Notes: generated by a model from the letters alone, not told the origin. DNA of 64,000 nucleotides from a bacterium (GCA_019637795.1 JAHBUY010000003.1:629409-693408), one strand, 5' to 3'. Positions 7,777 to 16,585 are shown, numbered from the stretch's first letter. Translations and numbers: made by a program.

Positions 7777-8916
7777 ATGGATTTTTCCTACTCCGATCAC
7801 GAGCAGGCGTTCCGGGCCGAGTTGCGCGCCTGGCTCGCCGCCAACGTGCCGCGCGAGGCGGTGCCGGCGGCGCTCGAGGAGGAGGCGGCGTTTCTCACCG
7901 CCTGGCAGCGGCGGTTGTACGACGCCGGCTGGGTGGCGGTGCACTGGCCGAAGGAATACGGCGGACGCGGCGCTTCGTTGACCGAGACCGCGATCTACCA
8001 GGAGGAGATGGCGCGGGCGCGCGCGCCGCAGGTGATGAACCGGGTCGGCGTCAACAACGTCGGCCCGACGCTGATCGCGCACGGCACCGCGGCGCAGCGG
8101 CGGCGCTACCTGCCGGGCATCCTCAGCGGCGACGAGATCTGGTGCCAGCTCTACTCCGAACCCAACGCCGGCTCCGACCTCGCCTCGCTGCGCTGCCGGG
8201 CCGAGAAGCGCGGCGACGACTTCGTCGTCAGCGGCCAGAAGGTGTGGACCAGCTACGCGCAGTTCGCCGCCTTCGGCATCCTGCTGGCGCGCACCGACCC
8301 CGACGCGCCGCCGCATCGCGGCATCAGTTGCTTCATCGTCGACATGCGCGCGCCCGGGCTCACCATCCGGCCGCTGCGCCAGCTCACCGGCAGCGCCGAG
8401 TTCAGCGAGACCTTCTTCGACGACGTCGTCGTCCCGCGCGCCAACCTCATCGGCGCCGAGCACGACGGCTGGCGGGTGGCGACGGTCACCCTGGCGCACG
8501 AGCGCGGCACCAACTTCTCCTTCAAGGAACAGGTGCTGCAGAAGATCGCGCTCGACGAGCTCGCCGAGCGCCTGCGCGCCAGCGGCGCCGCCGGCGATCC
8601 CGTGCTGCGCCAGCGCTGGGCCGCGAGCTGCATCGAGGTCGAGATCCTGCGCCTGCACAACTGCGCCACCATGACCCGCCTGGCGCGCGGCGAGCTGCCG
8701 GGCGCCGAGAGCTCGATCGTGAAGCTGTTCTGGGCCGAGCTGTCGCAGCGCCTGCACGAGCTCGGCCTCGACAGCCTCGGCCCCGCCGGCCAGCTCGCCG
8801 CCGGGCCATGGCCGCAGCGCCTGCTCTGGTCGCGCTGCGCCAGCATCGCCGGCGGCACCAACGAGATCCAGCGCACCATCATCGCCCAACGCTTGCTGGG
8901 ACTACCCAGAAGCTGA
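7777..8916 (+). CDS. acyl-CoA dehydrogenase (first of an adjacent pair)
   Basis: 379-aa FAD-dependent acyl-CoA dehydrogenase. It should form the alpha-beta double bond of an acyl-CoA and pass electrons to ETF. The sequence begins MDFSYSDHEQAFRAELRAWL, as in many FadE-type proteins. The FAD/substrate segment CQLYSEPNAGSDLASL (about residues 125-140) and the C-terminal GGTNEIQRTIIAQRLLGLPR are intact. Where medium-chain enzymes have the catalytic Glu (YEGT), this protein has AGGT, so the base must be elsewhere or in a partner subunit. It sits between two copies of the palindromic repeat and is followed by a second dehydrogenase. Substrate unknown. Confidence 0.92.
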   Translation: MDFSYSDHEQAFRAELRAWLAANVPREAVPAALEEEAAFLTAWQRRLYDAGWVAVHWPKEYGGRGASLTETAIYQEEMARARAPQVMNRVGVNNVGPTLIAHGTAAQRRRYLPGILSGDEIWCQLYSEPNAGSDLASLRCRAEKRGDDFVVSGQKVWTSYAQFAAFGILLARTDPDAPPHRGISCFIVDMRAPGLTIRPLRQLTGSAEFSETFFDDVVVPRANLIGAEHDGWRVATVTLAHERGTNFSFKEQVLQKIALDELAERLRASGAAGDPVLRQRWAASCIEVEILRLHNCATMTRLARGELPGAESSIVKLFWAELSQRLHELGLDSLGPAGQLAAGPWPQRLLWSRCASIAGGTNEIQRTIIAQRLLGLPRS

Positions 8917-9000
8917 TTTCACCGCAGAGACGCGGAGACGCAGAGATGACGGCTTTCGAGATCCGCGATCTCCGTGTCTCCGCGTCTCTGCGGCGGGAAA
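8917..9000. repeat. palindromic dispersed repeat, copy 2 (inverted relative to copy 1)
   Basis: An 84-bp palindrome starting TTTCACCGCAGAGACGCGG and ending CGTCTCTGCGGCGGGAAA. Its centre, GATGACGGCTTTCGAGATCC, matches the reverse complement of the centre of copy 1 (7688-7770), so the two lie head to head around the first acyl-CoA dehydrogenase. It ends 6 bp before the ATG of the second dehydrogenase, so any ribosome-binding site for that gene lies in or against the repeat. Confidence 0.8.
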
Positions 9001-9006
9001 TCTTCC

Positions 9007-10161
9007 ATGGATCTGACGTTCTCTGCTGAGGAAGAGGCCTTTCGCGCCGAGGTGCGCGCCTGGCTCGCGGCCAACGTGCCGCCGCCCGAGGAGCTCGCCA
9101 CGCTCGCCGACGAGGTGCGGTTCCTGGTCGGCTGGCAGCGACGGATGGCGGCGGCGGGGTGGGTCGGCGTGCACTGGCCGCGGCAGTACGGCGGCCGCGG
9201 CGCCTCGACGACCGAGAACTACCTCCTGCAGGAGGAGCTGGCGCGGGCGCAGGCGCCGGAGATCATCGGCCGCATCGGCGTCAACCTGGTGGGACCGACG
9301 CTGATCCACGCCGGCAGCGAGACGCAGAAGGCGCGCCACCTGCCGCGCATCCTCGCCGCCGACGAGCTGTGGTGTCAGCTCTTCTCCGAGCCCAACGCCG
9401 GCTCCGACCTGGCGGCGCTGCGCTGCCGCGCCGAACGCGATGGCGACTGCTTCGTCGTCACCGGCCAGAAGGTATGGACCAGCTACGCGCAGTTCGCCGA
9501 CTGGGGCATCCTGCTCGCCCGCACCGATCCCGCCTCGCGCGGCGGCAAGGGGATCAGCTTCCTGATCGTCGACATGCGCAGCCCCGGCATCACGGTGCGG
9601 CCGCTGACCCAGATGACGGGCAGCGACGAGTTCAACGAGGTCTTCCTCGACGCGGTGCGCGTGCCGGCCGAGAACCTGGTCGGCGGCCTGCACCAGGGCT
9701 GGGCGATCGCGCAGACGACGCTCAGCCACGAGCGCGGCACGTCGCCGCGGCAACTGGTCGTGCATCGCATGCTGCTCGCCGACCTGCTGGCGCTGGCGCG
9801 CGAGACCGGCGCCGCCGACGACCCGATCGTCCGCCAGCGCCTGGCGCAGACCATCATCGAGGTCGAGATGACCAAGCTGCACAACTGGCGCACCCTGACC
9901 CAGTTGCGCCGCGCCGGCGCGCCCGGGCCGGAGAGCTCGCTGGTGAAGCTGTTCTGGAGCGAGATGAGCCAGCGCCTGCACGACACCGCCATGCAGGTGC
10001 TCGGCGTGCACGGCCAGCACTGGCCCGGCGAGCCGCGCGCCGTCGGGGGCGGCCGCTGGCTGCGTTCCTTCCTCTACTACCGCGCCGCCACCATTTTCGC
10101 CGGCACCTCCGAGGTGCAGCGCAACATCATCGCCCAACGCGTCCTCGGCCTGCCGCGCTGA
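9007..10161 (+). CDS. acyl-CoA dehydrogenase (second of an adjacent pair)
   Basis: 384-aa FAD-dependent acyl-CoA dehydrogenase, clearly paralogous to the preceding gene (shared FRAEVRAWLAANVP, QLFSEPNAGSDLAALRCRA and VVTGQKVWTSYAQFA). The C-terminus reads IFAGTSEVQRNIIAQRVLGL. The canonical catalytic Glu position (YEGT) is Ala here (FAGT). Adjacent dehydrogenases that both lack this Glu are known from heteromeric enzymes acting on bulky CoA thioesters such as steroid side chains, but whether these two form a complex is inference. The start at 9007 follows directly after the palindromic repeat. Confidence 0.92.
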   Translation: MDLTFSAEEEAFRAEVRAWLAANVPPPEELATLADEVRFLVGWQRRMAAAGWVGVHWPRQYGGRGASTTENYLLQEELARAQAPEIIGRIGVNLVGPTLIHAGSETQKARHLPRILAADELWCQLFSEPNAGSDLAALRCRAERDGDCFVVTGQKVWTSYAQFADWGILLARTDPASRGGKGISFLIVDMRSPGITVRPLTQMTGSDEFNEVFLDAVRVPAENLVGGLHQGWAIAQTTLSHERGTSPRQLVVHRMLLADLLALARETGAADDPIVRQRLAQTIIEVEMTKLHNWRTLTQLRRAGAPGPESSLVKLFWSEMSQRLHDTAMQVLGVHGQHWPGEPRAVGGGRWLRSFLYYRAATIFAGTSEVQRNIIAQRVLGLPR

Positions 10162-10308
10162 GCACCGGTTCCGTGGCGCGACTGCCGCGTCCGCCCTCCC
10201 CGACGGCGCCTGGACGATCGCCGCGACCGGTGGCGGATGAATCAATCCCCCTTTGACGAATTCGCCGCCGGGAGTAGGCTGCGGCCCCACGAACGAAGGG
10301 GAGCGGCC

Positions 10309-11193
10309 GTGGCCGTTACGAAACACGGGGTGAAGTCCTATTCCGACGGTCACCCGCTCGACGAGGTGCACTACCGGGAGTTCAAGATCCTGCTCAAGCC
10401 GGATCACTTCACGCAGGCGCACCAGTTCAAGGAGTTCGGCAAGCTGCTGCGGCACGCCACCGCCGAGCTCGACGTCGCGCTCTACACCGACAAGGTGCTG
10501 GCGACGAAGAATCAACTGCGCGAGGTGGTGTTCTACGACACGCACCACTTCGACCTCTACAACCACGCCTACATCCTGCGGAAGCGCACCCTCTACGAGG
10601 ACGGCTTCGCCAGCGGCGCGCCGGAGCTGGCGCTCAAGTTCCGTCACGTCGACCTCGACACGGCGGCGGCCGTCGATGTGCGGCCGCAGGGCTCGGGCAC
10701 GGCGCGCATCAAGTTCAAGGAGGAGATCCTGCCGCTCACCGACAAGCTGGGCGGGGCGCGCAACCTGTACTCGCACAACGTGGTGCTGACGCTGACCACG
10801 GCGACCATCGATCCCAGCGTCAAGCACATCGCCCAGACCTTCCCGTGCCTGCAGCGGGTCGATCTGCAGGGCCGCACCCTGGCGCTGGTCAACGACGTCG
10901 CGGTCGAGGAGGTGCTGCACGATCTCGGCGAGCTGCACTTCGGGCACGGCGTCCAGGGCAACGCGAACGTCGCCGTGTGGCGGCGGCGCGCCGACGAGAA
11001 GCCGTTGATCGGCGAGTTCGCGTTCCAGTGCAAGTTCAAGCGCGCCGACGAGTTGCACGCCAAGGCGAGCAAGCACGCCGACCGTTTCTTCGTCGGCCTG
11101 CAGCACGCGGTGCGGAACTGGGTCCAGCTCGGCACCACCAAGACGCGGGTGGTGTACGGCCTGGGCGCGACCGAGGTCCGCAACCGTGAGTGA
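10309..11193 (+). CDS. uncharacterised protein, possible CYTH-like fold
   Basis: 294-aa soluble protein without signal or membrane segment. The GTG at 10309 is chosen because AAGGGGAG lies 5 nt upstream (10296-10303); an ATG at 10237 is also in frame but has no such site. Alternating charged strands (VHYREFKILLKP, AYILRKRTLYED, LALKFRHVD, ARIKFKEEILPL) resemble the triphosphate-tunnel (CYTH) superfamily. I recall similar uncharacterised proteins but cannot name a family. The stop overlaps the first chrA half by 8 bp, so they are probably co-transcribed. Function unknown; phosphate or polyphosphate chemistry is only a guess. Confidence 0.6.
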   Translation: MAVTKHGVKSYSDGHPLDEVHYREFKILLKPDHFTQAHQFKEFGKLLRHATAELDVALYTDKVLATKNQLREVVFYDTHHFDLYNHAYILRKRTLYEDGFASGAPELALKFRHVDLDTAAAVDVRPQGSGTARIKFKEEILPLTDKLGGARNLYSHNVVLTLTTATIDPSVKHIAQTFPCLQRVDLQGRTLALVNDVAVEEVLHDLGELHFGHGVQGNANVAVWRRRADEKPLIGEFAFQCKFKRADELHAKASKHADRFFVGLQHAVRNWVQLGTTKTRVVYGLGATEVRNRE

Positions 11194-11776
11194 ACGGCCG
11201 GCCGGCCGCGTCGTCGCGCTGGCCGAGATCTTCCAGACCTTCCTGGTCATCGGCGCCACCAGCTTCGGCGGTGGGGTCGTCGCCTATCTGCGGCAGGCGT
11301 TGGTGGTGCAGCGCGCCTGGCTCGACGACGACCAGTTCATGAGCGCGCTCGAGATCAGCCAGACGCTGCCGGGTCTCAACGCCACCAACATGAGCGTGCT
11401 GGTCGGCAGCCGCCTGCGCGGCATCCCCGGCGCGGCGGTGGCGCTGGTCGGCATGTGCCTGCCCGGCAGCCTGCTGCTGTTCGTGCTCGGCACGCTCTAC
11501 GGCCAGCACAACGCGCGGCCGGCGGTGATCGCGATGCTCAACGGCGTCGCCGCCGCCGCCACCGGGCTGCTGCTGGCGACCACCTACCAGCTCGGCCGCA
11601 AGGAGCTCGGCGGCTGGGTCGACCTGATTTTCGTCGCCCTCACCACCGCCGCGGTGAGCGTCTTCCACGTCTCGCTGCCGCTCACCCTCTTCACCCTCGG
11701 ACCGCTCGCCATCTGGTGGTACCGGCCGGCGAAGCCGCCGGTCGCCGACCCCGCCGCGGCGGGAGGCGCGCAATGA
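11186..11776 (+). CDS. chrA1: chromate transporter, N-terminal-type half
   Basis: 196-aa membrane protein of the CHR family. This is the short form, in which one six-helix domain is encoded per gene. Visible: the N-terminal amphipathic segment LAEIFQTFLVIGATSFGGG with the FGGG motif, the conserved ISQTLPGLNATNMSVLVG motif, and several hydrophobic helices. It starts with GTG inside the previous gene and overlaps the second half-gene by 4 bp. Bidomain ChrA exports chromate; paired short forms are thought to work as heterodimers. Substrate inferred from family. Confidence 0.9.
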   Translation: MSERPAGRVVALAEIFQTFLVIGATSFGGGVVAYLRQALVVQRAWLDDDQFMSALEISQTLPGLNATNMSVLVGSRLRGIPGAAVALVGMCLPGSLLLFVLGTLYGQHNARPAVIAMLNGVAAAATGLLLATTYQLGRKELGGWVDLIFVALTTAAVSVFHVSLPLTLFTLGPLAIWWYRPAKPPVADPAAAGGAQ

Positions 11777-12297
11777 ACACGTTGGCGCAGCTCGCGGCGG
11801 CCTTCGGGATCCTGTCGCTGCTCGCCGTCGGCGGCGGCGCCGCGGTGCTGCCGGAAATGAAGGAGACGGTCGTCGGCCAGTATCACTGGCTCACCGCCGA
11901 CCAGTTCGTGCACATCTACAGCCTCGGGCAGATCGCGCCCGGCCCCAACATGCTGATGGTGCAAATCATCGGCGAGCGCATCGCCGGCGGCGCCGGCGCC
12001 CTGGTGGCGCTGCTGGCATTCTTCCTGCCGGCCAGCGTGCTGACCTTCGCCACCGGCCACCTGTGGGACCGGCTCGAGGGCTGGCCGTGGCGGGAGTCGA
12101 TCCAGCGCGGGCTGGCGCCCATCTCCATCGGCCTGATGCTCGCCGGCACCATCACCATCGCCAAGATCGCCGTCACCGATCCGCGGACCATCGCCCTCGC
12201 CCTGGCGGTCACCGGCATCCTGCTGTGGCGCAAGGTCAACCCGGCGTACCTGATCCTCGCCAGCGCCGCGCTCGGCTGGGTGATGCTGGCCGGCTGA
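11773..12297 (+). CDS. chrA2: chromate transporter, C-terminal-type half
   Basis: 174-aa partner of the preceding gene. It contains the CHR signature GGGAAVLPEMKE near the N-terminus, IYSLGQIAPGPNMLMVQIIG (about residues 49-68), and hydrophobic helices to the C-terminus. The pair together equals one full-length ChrA. The start is ATG in a 4-bp ATGA overlap, which favours coupled translation and 1:1 stoichiometry. Confidence 0.9.
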   Translation: MNTLAQLAAAFGILSLLAVGGGAAVLPEMKETVVGQYHWLTADQFVHIYSLGQIAPGPNMLMVQIIGERIAGGAGALVALLAFFLPASVLTFATGHLWDRLEGWPWRESIQRGLAPISIGLMLAGTITIAKIAVTDPRTIALALAVTGILLWRKVNPAYLILASAALGWVMLAG

Positions 12298-12325
12298 GTC
12301 CGCCGCGCCGGCGCCGAACGGCGCT

Positions 12326-12341
12326 GGCCGCGTTCGCGGCC
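12326..12341. terminator. hairpin between convergent chrA2 and sterol desaturase genes
   Basis: GGCCGC (12326-12331) and GCGGCC (12336-12341) form a 6-bp perfect stem around a GTTC loop, between two convergent genes. It is likely a shared terminator, though there is no long T-run. Confidence 0.4.
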
Positions 12342-12366
12342 GGACGATCCGAAGGCGCGTGATCCG

Positions 12367-13371
12367 CTATGGCGCTGGCTGCGACGAGGCGCGCTGCGGC
12401 GGCGGCGCGGGAGCGCCGCCCGCCAGGCGCGGCAGGGACCGCCAGCGGAACGGAGCCGCCATCTGGGACGGCCAGGTCTGCGGAAAGTCCGGCATGTCGG
12501 CGATGCCGATCGCCGCCGGCGGCTCGCGGTCGGTCGGCAGGAAGAAGCTGCCGAACGCCAGGTCCCAGATGATGAGGTTGGAGCCGTAGTTGGTGTTCGC
12601 CTCCTCGAGCACCAGCGAGTGATGCCAGCGATGCGGTTCGGCCATGCTGAAGACGTAGTTCAGCGGCCCGAGGCGGACGTCGATGTTGCAGTGCTGGAGC
12701 ATGCCGAACACGGCATCGAAGAGCGCGAACAGCATGATCGTCTCCTCGGGGCAGCCGAGGGCGATCAACGGCACGTAGCCGACGAGGTACAGCAGGCCGA
12801 GGTCGACCGGGTGAAAGCGCGCCGCGTTCAACCAGTACAGGCGCGGCGCGCTGTGGTGCACGGAGTGGAACCGCCACAGCCAGTCGTGCTCGTGCTGCCA
12901 GCGGTGCAGCCAGTATTGGGGCAGCTCGACGATCACCAGCGCCAGGACGAGCTGCGCCAGCAGCGGCCAGCCGCGCGGCCAGAGGTCGAGACCGACGGAG
13001 CCCGACAGGGCGCCCGCGAGCAGCACGCCGAGGACGCCGGCCAGCGGCCGCGCCAACTGGGTGGAGCCCACCCCCGACACCACCGCGTGCACGACGTCGG
13101 TGCCGACATCGCCGTGCGACCGATTCCACTCGCGGCGGAACGGCAGCCGGTGCTCGACCACCGCCACGGCCACCAGGCCGAACGTCTGCGCGATCAGCAG
13201 GGTGAGCGGCGCGCCGAGGCGCGGCAGCAGGATCAGCGCCAGGGCGAGGGTCGCGCCGAGGATGAGCGGGAACGCGAGCACCGGGGCGACGGGCGGTCGC
13301 GCGCCGGTGCGCCCCTGCGCCGGAACGCGCGGCTCGACCGAGCTCACCGGCTCATCCGCGGGCTGCCGCAC
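12367..13371 (-). CDS. sterol desaturase / fatty acid hydroxylase superfamily membrane protein
   Basis: 334-aa membrane protein with at least four hydrophobic helices in the first half. The di-iron His clusters are clear: HRWQH (near residue 146), HSVHH (near 159) and the late HRWHH (about 245), the pattern of the ERG3/ERG25-type superfamily. These enzymes use O2 and di-iron to hydroxylate or desaturate lipids or sterols. The start is GTG at 13371, with GGGGGA just upstream. It lies 11 bp downstream of glpX on the same strand. The substrate (sterol, fatty acid or carotenoid-like) cannot be told from sequence. Confidence 0.85.
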   Translation of the reverse strand: MRQPADEPVSSVEPRVPAQGRTGARPPVAPVLAFPLILGATLALALILLPRLGAPLTLLIAQTFGLVAVAVVEHRLPFRREWNRSHGDVGTDVVHAVVSGVGSTQLARPLAGVLGVLLAGALSGSVGLDLWPRGWPLLAQLVLALVIVELPQYWLHRWQHEHDWLWRFHSVHHSAPRLYWLNAARFHPVDLGLLYLVGYVPLIALGCPEETIMLFALFDAVFGMLQHCNIDVRLGPLNYVFSMAEPHRWHHSLVLEEANTNYGSNLIIWDLAFGSFFLPTDREPPAAIGIADMPDFPQTWPSQMAAPFRWRSLPRLAGGAPAPPPQRASSQPAP

Positions 13372-13382
13372 CGATCCCCCGC

Positions 13383-14357
13383 TCAGAACTCCACCACCGT
13401 CCCCGGATCGCCGTCCAGCTTCACGCTGTCGACGAACTGGATGAGGTTCTCCGACGACGACATCAGCACCGAGCTGGTGCGCGCGCCGTGGCCGAAGAAG
13501 CGGACGCCGCGCAGCAGGTTGCCGTCGGTGACGCCGCAGGCGGCGAACATCAGGAACGGGCCGGGCGCGAGGTCGCGCTCGCTGTAGATGCGCTTCATGT
13601 CGGTGATGCCCATGGCGCGGAAGCGCTCCTCCTGGCCTTCCTTGGTCGGCACCAGGCGCGCCTGCATGTGGCCGTTGAGGCAGCGCAGCGCGGCGGCGGC
13701 GAGAACCCCCTCGGGCGCGCCGCCGATGCCCATCACCGCGTGCACGTTGGTGCGGCGCACCGCGGCGCTGATGCCGGCCGAGAGGTCGCCGTCGCTGATC
13801 AGCCGGATGCGCGCGCCGGCGCTGCGGATGTCCTCGATCAGCTTCTCGTGCCGCGGCCGGTCGAGGACGATCACCACCAGGTCGCTCACCGAACGATTGA
13901 GGCGGCCGGCGATCGCCTTGAGGTTCTCCTTCACCGTCGCGTCGAGGTGGACCGCGCCCTTCACCGACGGGCCGACGATGATCTTGTCCATGTAGCAGTC
14001 GGGGGCGTGCAGCAGGCCGCCCTTGTTCGACGCCGCCAGCACGGCGATCGCGTTCGCCGAGCCGGTGGCGCAGAGGTTGGTGCCCTCCAGCGGGTCGACC
14101 GCGATGTCCACCTCGGGATCGCCGTCCCGCCAGGCGCCGACCTTCTCGCCGATGTAGAGCATCGGCGCCTCGTCGCGCTCGCCCTCGCCGATCACCACCG
14201 TGCCGCGCATCGACAAGCGGTCCATCGCCTTGCGCATCGCCTCGACCGCGACCGCATCGGAGTGCTTGCGGTCCCCCTGCCCCATCGTGCGCGCGCAGGC
14301 GACGGCCGCGTCCTCGACGACGGCGAGAAACTCCCGCAACAAATGCTGCAGATCCAT
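13383..14357 (-). CDS. glpX: class II fructose-1,6-bisphosphatase
   Basis: 324 aa, the standard length for GlpX, a gluconeogenic phosphatase (Mg/Mn dependent) hydrolysing fructose-1,6-bisphosphate. Metal- and substrate-binding segments are intact: [15 protein letters not shown] (about residues 57-71), the VDPLEGTN box near 87-94, and the C-terminal GVRFFGHGA. An AAGGGGG ribosome-binding site precedes the ATG by 4 nt. The upstream plus-strand gene at 14510 is divergent, so the roughly 150 bp between should hold both promoters. Confidence 0.95.
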   Translation of the reverse strand: MDLQHLLREFLAVVEDAAVACARTMGQGDRKHSDAVAVEAMRKAMDRLSMRGTVVIGEGERDEAPMLYIGEKVGAWRDGDPEVDIAVDPLEGTNLCATGSANAIAVLAASNKGGLLHAPDCYMDKIIVGPSVKGAVHLDATVKENLKAIAGRLNRSVSDLVVIVLDRPRHEKLIEDIRSAGARIRLISDGDLSAGISAAVRRTNVHAVMGIGGAPEGVLAAAALRCLNGHMQARLVPTKEGQEERFRAMGITDMKRIYSERDLAPGPFLMFAACGVTDGNLLRGVRFFGHGARTSSVLMSSSENLIQFVDSVKLDGDPGTVVEF

Positions 14358-14509
14358 GACGCCCCCTTTGTCCCGACCGCTGGCTGGTTAGCCGACGGGG
14401 TGCCGTATCGCAATCGCCGAAGCGCCCGAACGATGCGAATCACCGCGACGCCCGCCACGCCGTCGTGTCCTTCGTGGTCATTCCCGTTCATTTGTGGTTT
14501 CAGGACTCC

Positions 14510-15706
14510 GTGGCTCTGCCGCTGGACGGTATTCGCATCCTCGACATCGGCACCCGCATCGCCGCGCCCTTCGCGGCGACGCTGCTGGGCGACTTCGGGG
14601 CCGAAATCATCAAGGTCGAGCTGCCCGGCAGCGGCGACTTCATGCGCGGCATCGGGCCCTTCGACCCCAGCGGCGGCTCGCTGTGGTGGGCGGTAGAGGG
14701 ACGGAACAAGAAGTCGATCACCCTCGATCTGCGCCGGCCGCGCGGCCAGGAGCTGTTCCGCGCCCTGGCGCGGCGAGCGGACGTGGTGGTCGAGAACTTC
14801 CAGCCCGGCACCCTCGAGGCGTGGGGCATCGGCCCCGAGGTGCTGGCGCGCGAGCATCCGGACCTGATCGTCACCCGCGCCTCGGTATACGGGCAGACCG
14901 GCCCCTATCGCGATCGCCCCGGACTCGACCGCAACGGCATCGGCTTCGGCGGCCTGCTCCACCTCACCGGCTACCCCGACCGGCCGCCGGTGCGCCCCGG
15001 CATCATCATCTCCGACTACCTGACGGCGATCTTCAACGCGCTGGCGATCATGATCGCGCTGTACCACCGCGACGTGCACCGCGGCGGCGGCCAGACCGTC
15101 GACCTGGCGCTGTACGAGTCGGTGTTCCGCATCCTCGAGCACACGCTGCCCGCCTACGACCGCCTGGGCGTCGTCCGCGGCCGCGAGGGCAATCGGCTGC
15201 GCAACTCGGCGCCGCTCGACAACTGGGAGACCGCCGACGGCGAGTTCGTCTGCATCGTCGCCGCCGGTGACGGCCTCTTCCCGCGCCTGGCTCGGGCCAT
15301 CGGCCGCCCCGAGCTGCTCGATGATCCGCGCTTCGCCACCTTCAAGGCGCGGGTCGCCAACGGCGACGCCATCAACGGCATCGTCGGCGAGTGGTGCCGG
15401 CGACACAGCGCGGCCGAGATCGAGGCGATCATGGTCGCCGCCGAGGTGCCGGTGTCGCGCGCCTATTCGATCGCCGACATCGCCGCCGACCCCCACTACG
15501 CGGCGCGCGGCGACATCGTCACCGTCGACGACCCCACCCTCGGCCCGCTCAAGCACCCCGCCGTCTACCCCCGCCTCTCCGCCACGCCCGGCGAGATCCG
15601 CCGCGGGGCGCCCAGGCTCGGCGAGCACAACGACGAGATCTACGGGGCGCTGCTCGGCCTCGCGGCGCCGGAGATCGCGCAGCTCCGCGCTGACGGCATC
15701 ATCTGA
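14510..15706 (+). CDS. CaiB/BaiF family CoA-transferase (class III)
   Basis: 398 aa. The GTG at 14510 is chosen over an in-frame ATG at 14465 because AGGA lies 5 nt upstream and the protein then starts at the family N-terminus (LPLDGIRILDIGTRIAAPFA). Seen: FGAEIIKVELPG, VVENFQPGTLEAWG, the TGP motif at YGQTGPYRDRPG, and the catalytic Asp in IIISDYLTAIF. The C-terminal GAPRLGEHNDEI is typical. It is divergent from glpX and convergent with an SDR. Substrate unknown; with the SDR, a degradation step for a hydroxy or oxo acid is plausible. Confidence 0.92.
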   Translation: MALPLDGIRILDIGTRIAAPFAATLLGDFGAEIIKVELPGSGDFMRGIGPFDPSGGSLWWAVEGRNKKSITLDLRRPRGQELFRALARRADVVVENFQPGTLEAWGIGPEVLAREHPDLIVTRASVYGQTGPYRDRPGLDRNGIGFGGLLHLTGYPDRPPVRPGIIISDYLTAIFNALAIMIALYHRDVHRGGGQTVDLALYESVFRILEHTLPAYDRLGVVRGREGNRLRNSAPLDNWETADGEFVCIVAAGDGLFPRLARAIGRPELLDDPRFATFKARVANGDAINGIVGEWCRRHSAAEIEAIMVAAEVPVSRAYSIADIAADPHYAARGDIVTVDDPTLGPLKHPAVYPRLSATPGEIRRGAPRLGEHNDEIYGALLGLAAPEIAQLRADGII

Positions 15707-15729
15707 CGCTCGCCCCGCGGCGATCGCGG

Positions 15730-16506
15730 CTATCCGCGGATGACCTCCGGCTGCTTGAACGCGGTCCAGCCGCGGTCGCAGTTGAGCACGGCGCCGGTGA
15801 GGCTGCGCGCGGCGTCGCTGGCGAGGAAGACCACCACCTCGGCGATCTCCTCGGCGCTCTGCAGGCCGGTGGCGTGCCCCTTGGCGAAGCCGTCGCGGAA
15901 GGCGTCGTTGCCGAAGATCAGCGCGTTCATCGGCGTGTCGACGTACCCGGGGCTGATGGCATTGACGCGGATGTTCATCGCCCCGCAGCCGACGGCCAGC
16001 GACTTGGTGAGCAGCGCCACGCCGCCCTTGGACGCCGCGTAGCCGTCGAGCCCGCCGAGCGGCAGGTGGGCCATCGAGGAAGCGGTGTTGATGATCGCGC
16101 CGCCGCCGGCGCGGGCGATCTCGGGGATGGCGAATTTGGCGTGGTAGAAGGCGCTCGACAGATTGACGCGAATCACCGTGTCCCAGACCTCGACGTCGAT
16201 CATCGGCGCGAAGCCATCGCGCCCCGGCCAGGCGACGCCGGCATTGTTGTAGAGCACGTGCAGGGCGCCGAAGGCGTCCACCGCGGCGCGCACCGTGCGC
16301 TCGGCGTCGGCCGCGTTGCCGGCGTCGGCGACCACGGCCCGCGCCACGCCCCCGGCGGCGCCGATCCGCGCCGCCGTCTCGCGCACCCCGGCTTCGTCGA
16401 TGTCCGACGCCAGCACCCGCGCCCCCGCCGAGGCCAACGCCAGCGCGCCGGCGCGCCCCAACCCCGATCCCGCGCCGGTGACGATCGCGACCTTGCCCTC
16501 GAGCAT
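15730..16506 (-). CDS. short-chain dehydrogenase/reductase
   Basis: 258-aa classical SDR with Rossmann motif TGAGSGLG (residues about 11-18), an acidic residue after the second strand (ASDID, suggesting NAD preference), NNAG, catalytic Ser in NTASS, and YAASK (Tyr-Lys pair). The C-terminus has the usual SLTGAVLNCDRG. ATG 16506 is preceded by GGAGGGA at good spacing. It converges on the CoA-transferase with only 23 bp between the stops. The exact alcohol/ketone substrate is unknown. Confidence 0.92.
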   Translation of the reverse strand: MLEGKVAIVTGAGSGLGRAGALALASAGARVLASDIDEAGVRETAARIGAAGGVARAVVADAGNAADAERTVRAAVDAFGALHVLYNNAGVAWPGRDGFAPMIDVEVWDTVIRVNLSSAFYHAKFAIPEIARAGGGAIINTASSMAHLPLGGLDGYAASKGGVALLTKSLAVGCGAMNIRVNAISPGYVDTPMNALIFGNDAFRDGFAKGHATGLQSAEEIAEVVVFLASDAARSLTGAVLNCDRGWTAFKQPEVIRG

Positions 16507-16585
16507 GTGTCCCTCCCCAATCAGCGACAACGTACCCTCCCGAGGACCGATGGGGGCACCGCGCCGGCTGACGTGCCAGCTCGCG

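Noticed and set aside
7690-9006. In-frame N-terminal extensions of the acyl-CoA dehydrogenases through the palindromic repeats
   Set aside because: The translated repeat gives the RRGAETQR-type nonsense seen from such repeats in many genomes. The natural family N-terminus begins at the ATGs used.
14455-14500. A third copy of a dispersed repeat before the CoA-transferase at 14510
   Set aside because: The text (TCCTTCGTGGTC, TTTGTGGTTTC) recalls decayed dispersed repeats, but it does not match the palindromes at 7688 and 8917 and is too short to call.
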